A DNA stretch of 64,000 nucleotides. Origin: Lamellibrachia satsuma. Lineage: Eukaryota; Annelida; Polychaeta; Sabellida; Siboglinidae. The notes beneath the pieces are model-generated. The model had not been told where the DNA came from. It searched no databases and saw only the letters and a list, made by a program, of their open reading frames with translations. How positions within the stretch are numbered: the stretch's first letter is position 1; each line of letters opens with the position of its first letter. Below, piece after piece: positions 1 to 64,000 of this stretch. The DNA lies in contig BSQZ01000025.1 in assembly GCA_033239005.1 (NCBI GenBank), positions 9,120,001 to 9,184,000 on the forward strand. The letters are read 5' to 3'. The position numbers and the translations under genes are program-made.

Positions 1-1494
1 TAGCGACATTTGATGTCTTAATGATAATCTGACTAACCTATATTGAATGTTGTTTTATAATGTTCATATTTGAGACTATATGTCAAATAAAACACGTCTG
101 AATCTGAGTCTGTGACGCAGGCTGTACTCATGTCTGATCTACCAGCCAAGGTCTTTCGGATACTGAGATGTTTGTCAGAGGCACGTGTGCTGATTTCAAT
201 CCCTCGATGAGTGAAAGGTGATTTGAATCTGTTAGGTGTGCATGTACAGACAGAATAAGTAGTGCATCGGTGTACACTTACTGTCAGTAATGTATTGGAA
301 CATATGGTTGGTGTGCAAGTACTATCAGTCAGAACAAGTAGTGCATTGATACATATGGTTGGTGTACATTTATTTTCACTACAAGTAGTGTATTGGTAGA
401 GAATGAGACGCTTGGTTTACATTTGCTGTCAATAGGAACAAGTAGTGTTATGATGTAGATTTACTCAGAACAAGTAATATATTGGTACACATGATTGGTG
501 TACATTTACTGTCAGTCAGAACTAGTAGAACTAGTAGTATTGGTACACATGATTGGTGTACATTTACGGTCCAGTCAAAACAAGTAGTGTATTGCCATTG
601 GTACAGATGATGATGGTGAAACAGTTGCATTATTATTAAAATTCCTCGGCTGTATAAAGATTAATTATTTCCTAAGCTAATCTACCGGTATATTTTATGT
701 GTTGTGGCATAATAATGATGTGTGTAACTGTGATATCCATGTTCAAGGTTGTATTTCCCGGTGGTAGAAGTCACTGTTTTAATCAATGTTTAGTCTTGGT
801 TTCAGTCATTCTAGTTAGCATTATTTCTTTGGTAATTGTTTTTCGATGTGAATAAACTTTAATATTTTATGTTGGTCTGAATATAAATTAAATTGTGTGT
901 AGTGACATGCAATATGCTGTAGGTAATTTTTTTTTAACAGAAGTGGGATAAGAAGGCATTCAGATCATTCAGTTATTAATATTTTAGTGGTGATTTTTTT
1001 CCAGGTTGTTTTTCGACCTGCTGCATACTGTGGTTGCCTCTTGATGTGTCTATGTCAGAATATCAGTAGATTCACCTGTGTCAGGTCAATCTCCATAGCT
1101 AAGCTTTCCACCAATTCAGTTCGGTTCCGAGTAAACATCACATATCCTTCCCACATCGCAGGATGGGATTAATTGTCTTGCCTTTCCCGAGCCTCCCTCT
1201 TGCACACAGTGTGAAATGTCAATAAGTAGCCAGTTGATATGTTCTGAAGTATAATTTGTCAGGATTAGTTGATAGCACTAATTATATAATTACCATAATA
1301 GTTGCAACACTTTTAATATTACATACTGTCAGTAGTTAATTTTATTTTTAAATCCCAACAACAAGGTGTTGTAGTGTGCTACAAAGTGGGGTGATTACAA
1401 GTATGAATATTAATGTAATCATGATTACAGTAATTATTGCAATAACAAATACTAAAGTAATAATGATTACAATTACGAATACGGTAACATTTAA

Positions 1495-1532
<38 letters not shown>

Positions 1533-2790
1533 ACATAATGAATTAACTAAATCATCATGTTATTATTGTCACCAATATTATTAAACACAAAATCAAACAC
1601 AATATAAAAATACAGTCACGGTACACTTCATTAGATTATATACAAAATAAAGGGAAAAGTTTTCCTGCATTGTAGTTCGGACCTCGCCCTCGGGCTAGGA
1701 GCTAGGCAAGGTAAAAAATATGCAGAAAAATATGATTATTAAAATGGCAATGATTCGATAACAATTGAATTACTGACCTGCTAGCTATAGGGCGAATCAA
1801 TGAGTCGGCACGCAAATACAATGCAATGGCAGCAGATCAACATCTAGCACCGCTCTGTTTGTTCATACCACAACAAAATAATCATCTTCGGTGATGCAAG
1901 CACCAACGCGGTCGGGCACACGGTGCTGCATAGCCATAGTCTAGCCTTAGCCCTAGGCATAGTAGCTTCCTCGCGCAGCTTGATGACTCGACGTAAACGT
2001 GCATAGATATCGGGACACAGTTTCCACAGGATCACCACATCACATTACCTATTCAGGAATCGTTGATAGTCAATGCGCTTTTGTCATTTATGAGTAACAG
2101 CATCACTTCCTGAATCCAACGTCAACAAAGGCGAAGCCGACCTGAAGTCTGTAGCGTACACTTCACGACTGTCAACCGTTATTTCCGTGTGGCCTGTCGA
2201 ACTGGACTCTTCGTCTGGGGTTTCCATTTCTCCAAAGATAGACAACTATTACGGAAGTTCAGTAATTCACTAATCGGTAGTAGCAGATCTGGTAAAACTG
2301 TCACAAACGATGCATCTATCTATCTTGTAAACAAGTGAAAAATAGTTCCTGCATTCCGTTATCGCATATTCTCGTTGGCTAGCATCTCGTCTGTTCGAGA
2401 AGTGTGGCGTTTTCCACGATTTTTTGGGTGTTTTGTTGTAATTTATTTAACTGTTTTATTTGGAGCGCACAAAAGCTCGATTTTGTTTGACTTGCGTAAA
2501 TACTTCTATATATAACAGAGAGCCATGTAGTTGTTTCGCTCCAGAATGCCTATTTACGAAAAAAATCGGATATATACAAAAAATTAGATATACACTACTC
2601 AAACCACTCGCTTTGTACCTGCATAAGCAACAAGATGGCGATACGTAGTGATGCATTTTGTCGATTTATCTCGAACAAAATAAGTTTTTCATTTTATCTC
2701 ATAAATTAGCAGGTATCTGTCACCATTAATGCATAGTTAGATAATATATATTTAAATATATGGCATAACACATACTTGTTTCAGTTCCCC
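1..2790. other. Upstream stretch without a recognised gene
   Basis: No cysteine-rich exon, RNA gene or convincing ORF is seen. It contains diverged repeats of about 55-60 bp with the core agtagtgtattggtacaca (about 240-605) and a short AT tract (1497-1530). A stretch at 1780-2240 has more CpG than its surroundings. It could be intron or 5' flank of the EGF gene. Confidence 0.5.
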
Positions 2791-2796
2791 TTTAAA

Positions 2797-3130
2797 CATG
2801 CATATACTGTCGGCGTAAGTCAGCAGTGTTTCAGCTATTAAGTATGCATATACTGTGTGCGTGAGCCACACTGTTTCAGCTATTTAGCATGCATATACTA
2901 TCTGCGTCATTCAGCAATGTTTCATATGCTAAAAATACATATACTATGCGCGTGAGTCAGCAATGTTTCAGCTATCAAGCATACATATACTATGTGTGTG
3001 AGTCAGCAATGTTTCAGCTATCAAGCATACATATACTATGTGTGTGAGTCAGCAATGTTTCAGCTATCAAGCATACATATACTATGTGTGTGAGTCAGCA
3101 ATGTTTCAGCTATCAAGCATACATATACTC
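2797..3130. repeat. 46-bp tandem repeat, about 7 copies
   Basis: The unit contains agtcagcaatgtttcagct followed by atcaagcatacatatactat. Copies are more diverged on the left and nearly identical between 2940 and 3130. Two outlying copies lie at about 3362-3440, so the sequence between them may be an insertion. Confidence 0.85.
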
Positions 3131-3454
3131 AAGGGCTTCCGCAGGCTTTTTTTCCAGAGAGGGCAAACAATTCTGCTGTCTGATTTCGACCAGAAATCTT
3201 TACACTTACCAAAATGTAAATTTTCAATGAACGATAATGATATAATTGTATATAATTAATTAACAAATATACTAGATGATCTACTTGACACAAATAGTAA
3301 ACAATCTACTCGCCATAAAGAGCTACATTTTATAAACATCCATATAGAGGGGCCCCCCTCGGACGCTCACACATATACTCTCTGCGTTAGTCAGCAATGT
3401 TTCATCTTTTAAGCATACATAATTATATTTTCTGCGTAAGTCTGTATTGAGTAG

Positions 3455-4390
3455 AGGGACATGGGCTAGTCCGCCCCCTGGACACTCTAATATATTTGGA
3501 GGCTGTATTAATTTTGTAGAACTAGATTATCAGTTTCGGCCTTAAATTGAATGCAAACATCTTGCCCATATTTACGCTATCAACAAATGGCAAAACTGTT
3601 AAAATACAATATACAAATCTGACTCTTAGTAGAAGTACCCAATCATGTCTTGGCAAGTCCGCCCAGGGGCCGGGGCAAGTTGGCCCTATAAGTACTTTAA
3701 ACAGCAAATACACAAGAACTATACAGTTTTTGTCTTATTTTTTTGTAAAGAAACGTTATGTTTGTGACAAACATTCTGTTAAAATCCTCACAAATTATCT
3801 ATGACATAAACCAAGCAAGCAAAGAAGCAAGGTTTGGCATTGCATCAGCTAGAAAATGGTGAAATAAAAATCTGGTTTCGTCACTTTTGTTACTAGAAAA
3901 TAACACTAAACTGAAAAGTTGGAAGTCTCTATAAATTGGGTTTATCTTCACAAGTGATCCTGAGCATCATATGTCCTAGGGGCAAACTTGCCCCGTGGCA
4001 CACAGGCGGACGTGTGCCAACACAGAGACATATTTGGTGTGGACAACTAAACACCACTGACAATGCATAGAGTCACAACGCAAGATCCAAACAATAGCTC
4101 TGATATAATGGCTTTACTTAGCACTCTGAATGTCTAACTAATGCCACTTATAAGTACTGAAATTTGATCGAAATAAAATAGAAAACAATTACTCTCTCTC
4201 ACCAAGATCTATTTTCTAGCTCATAACTTTCCAGCAAGCAACTGGTGGATGCCAGTTTCCCGCTGAATGTAGCTTGATGATCATGTGACTTAGTCGTGTG
4301 ACCGAAATTATTAAATTCAGCAAAAGCACGAAATAAAAGTCGGTTGGCGGACTTGCCCCGTGAGTGGACTAGCCCCGGTCTTCCCTGCCT
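3455..4390. mobile_element. Possible non-autonomous DNA element with repeated GC-rich motif
   Basis: Variants of gcggacttgccccgtg recur four times in both orientations: gggctagtccgcccc at about 3467, gcaagtccgcccagggg at about 3652, aacttgccccgtgg at about 3986, and cggacttgccccgtg with ggactagcccc at about 4348-4377. The outermost two are in inverted orientation, like terminal repeats. I could not define a target duplication, so the class and the exact ends are unknown. Confidence 0.35.
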
Positions 4391-5034
4391 ATATATTACA
4401 TTATATGAACTCAAATAACTAACAATTGTACTTGGTTCAGTTAATTATGTCCAATGCACGCATGTTGCTAAATTACCACAACATTCTAAATACAAGTAAT
4501 GCATTTTGTGGGTTTAACGCTATATGAAGCTCTTATATTGTAGACTGGTTTGCAAACAGACAATGCACAGTGGTGAAATATGTCATGCTTATTGGATATT
4601 TAAGTTGTGTTATATTCATCTGCCATGGTGAAAATATTATTATGCTTCAGAAATCTGATGCGCGAAGTTTATGTTTTCCAACAATCGCACTTATTTATAT
4701 ACACGTCTCTTGGGACAAGTTATGTCGATGATTTTGTGTGCAAACATTGCACCATTGGTTCCAACGTACACTGTCCTTTATCAATACCAAAGTAGGTTGG
4801 GTACTCTGTCGCTGGTAAAACAAAATACGGCGTATAAAAATATGACAGAATATTGATAATGGATTTATTATAATTTTGTTTACTGATGTAATCACTTCCT
4901 ATGGTATGTACTCATCTTAGAGAAAACTCTTGCCATGCATGCTAGCAAAACAATTTAAATTAACGTATGTTCACACTTGACTATGTTTAGTCGCTGTAAG
5001 TATTGACATTCAGTGGTATTCACGTTTTTGACAG
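4391..5034. other. Sequence before exon 1, nothing recognised
   Basis: AT-rich sequence with short chance ORFs and no repeat or cysteine-rich reading frame. It ends in the exon 1 acceptor. Confidence 0.5.
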
Positions 5035-62424
<57,390 letters not shown>

Positions 62425-62584
62425 GTAAAGGTGTTGTATTTACAAGCACATTGTTAAGCACCCATGAACATCACTTGACGTTTCATGAACACAACCTTGT
62501 CGGAAACGTTATATTGTATATGATAGAGTCGTGGTAGAAATACGATGCAAAAACAGCATTACGCGGTTTGTTGTGTTCAATGTT

Positions 62585-62715
62585 TGGAGGACACATGGGC
62601 AGGGTTCAGGCCAATGAAGTTAAAGTCCTCGTTGCTAAGCAACTAGCAACACATGGGCAGGGTTCAGGACAATGAATTTAAAGTCCTCGTTGCTAAACAA
62701 GTAGCAACACATGCG
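62585..62715. repeat. 58-bp duplication, 2 copies
   Basis: acacatgggcagggttcagg then aatttaaagtcctcgttgct occurs twice in tandem in the last intron. Confidence 0.85.
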
Positions 62716-64000
62716 TAGGTACGCACCGAAAAATGTATTGAATGTTCAATTGATTGCCTCGATGATTACGAATGTTACGCAGCTACTAGTATTAATTTTC
62801 TACTCCATGTAGGCAGTTAGTATGTAACATCTCTTTAATGGTAGTGTCACTGTTAGTAAAACCAACGCAAATACAAAAGAACGTGTTCCTTACAGAGTTG
62901 AATCATTAATGACACATATAACGGTCTCCCATATGGTCTGAATGACACATGTAGCGGTCTCCCACTTGGTCTAGATGACACCCCCACGGGCGAATACAGT
63001 TTATACCTACATGTTCACTTAAATTTCGCCAGATGACGAATACGTCTGGTATTGGTTTATGTTTTATTGACGTTTTGGAAGTACAATACTAATATTCATC
63101 ATAATGCTGAATAGGGTTCATCAGTTAACATGACATGTTTACGGAATAATACACTATTTAGTGATGTCCGAGAGTATTACCACCTTGATGACACTCGTGA
63201 TATCATATGGCTGGCGACACTCGAGTGACCTCAACAAACAGTATGTTATTCAGAATCATAATAATTTATTTCACCATATTAAATACAGGAAATCTATGTA
63301 AATGAATGTATGGTCAGGGACATTGTATAACGGCAAATTAACACATGGGCATACTTTCTCGCATTGTTTCGCTACATTTGTATATATGCTGCTTTGTCGG
63401 TTTCAAGAAGCGATCCTACCGTTCGAAGGAATTGATGCGGACGGTTGACGCAGTTTACGTAATTCAAAACATTCACATAAAACACGCAAAGCGCTCGAAC
63501 AATCGCGTGTCTATGCCAACGCGTCTATGCCAACGCGTCTATGCCAACGCGCTTACTCGGTCGAGTTCGAAATGATTGAAACGTCAAATATATTCTCAGA
63601 ACGAGGCTGTTGTGTGTTGACATATCACGGTAAAATACTCTAGACCAATCAGGTAGTCTTATTACCGTGATATATCCATCCAGATAATGCAAGCCATTGT
63701 TTAACTAAATATACGAGTAGAAGATATGATTTGAACAACATGAACACTTATCTATCGAACATATTCGCAAGGTTATTTTTGTGTGGGCCGAAACAATCCC
63801 GTAGCTGTGACAAAGCGTTCTCAATCGCGTTCGAAATGATTCAAACGCCCGAGCAGCCCGTTTTTGTTATGATGTTGGGTCTTCTGCTTAATATCAATAA
63901 ACATTATTGTTGGTTCGATGTATCATTATTATTATTATTATGTAATAGACGGGCCTTTCATATTATTATGTAATAGACGGGCCTTTCATATTATCAATGA
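62716..64000. other. Right-hand intron sequence, small repeats only
   Basis: No further exon is recognised. tctatgccaacgcg is repeated three times (about 63509-63551). A unit of about 31 bp containing tattatgtaatagacgggcc is repeated twice at the right edge (63937-64000) and may continue beyond it. Confidence 0.5.

Noticed and set aside
987..1172. Cysteine-containing ORF after a ttttttccag-like acceptor as an upstream exon
   Set aside because: Its cysteine spacing does not fit EGF, FOLN or Kazal modules, and no phase-1 donor follows at a sensible place.

Overview
The window is eukaryotic. It is one piece of a very large, intron-rich gene on the + strand. Thirty-six small exons lie between about 5.03 and 62.42 kb. 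They code for calcium-binding and plain EGF-like modules, and near the right edge these give way to follistatin-type/Kazal-like modules. Every visible intron is phase 1 except one (phase 2), and nearly every exon is one whole EGF module. The exons sum to 4,977 nt (1,659 codons). No start codon, signal peptide, transmembrane segment or stop codon is visible, so the gene runs past the recognised part at both ends. The product should be a secreted or cell-surface extracellular-matrix/adhesion-type protein. I cannot assign a gene symbol.

Organism: a marine invertebrate animal is likely. The base composition is AT-rich, and the introns are full of dinucleotide tracts, minisatellites, CR1-like LINEs, a second endonuclease/RT LINE type and a hAT-like DNA transposon. 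The combination of CR1-like LINEs with minisatellites that straddle exon-intron borders makes me lean to a cephalochordate (amphioxus-like) genome. This is inference; a mollusc or another invertebrate is not excluded.

Layout. 1-5.0 kb: upstream sequence with no recognisable exon, a 46-bp tandem repeat and a possible DNA element. 5.0-15.5 kb: exons 1-11 with several minisatellites (69, 12, 19, 43 and 11 bp) and CR1 relics. 15.5-19.6 kb: a large foldback element holding a hAT-like insertion with a perfect 8-bp target duplication, then long TA and CA tracts. 19.6-25.5 kb: exons 12-15; intron 14 is built almost wholly from tandem copies of its own two splice junctions. 25.8-29.5 kb: two CR1 copies in opposite orientation on either side of exon 16. 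29.9-35.1 kb: exons 17-23. 35.4-41.3 kb: a CR1 relic and a minus-strand LINE whose RT active-site region has become a 65-bp array. 41.8-42.9 kb: exons 24-26. 43.4-47.5 kb: a plus-strand LINE whose endonuclease region carries a 1.7-kb, 22-bp array open in all six frames. 47.5-53.4 kb: exons 27-28 around a CR1 copy and a hammerhead-ribozyme-like, Penelope-type relic. 54.8-62.4 kb: exons 29-36.

The most unusual theme is that tandem arrays keep growing out of functional sequence. Seven of the 36 exons have an array whose unit spans the exon-intron border (exons 9, 14, 15, 18, 25, 30 and 35), and several LINE copies have arrays seeded in conserved EN/RT codons. Where I checked the frame, use of a decoy splice site in these arrays runs quickly into a stop.
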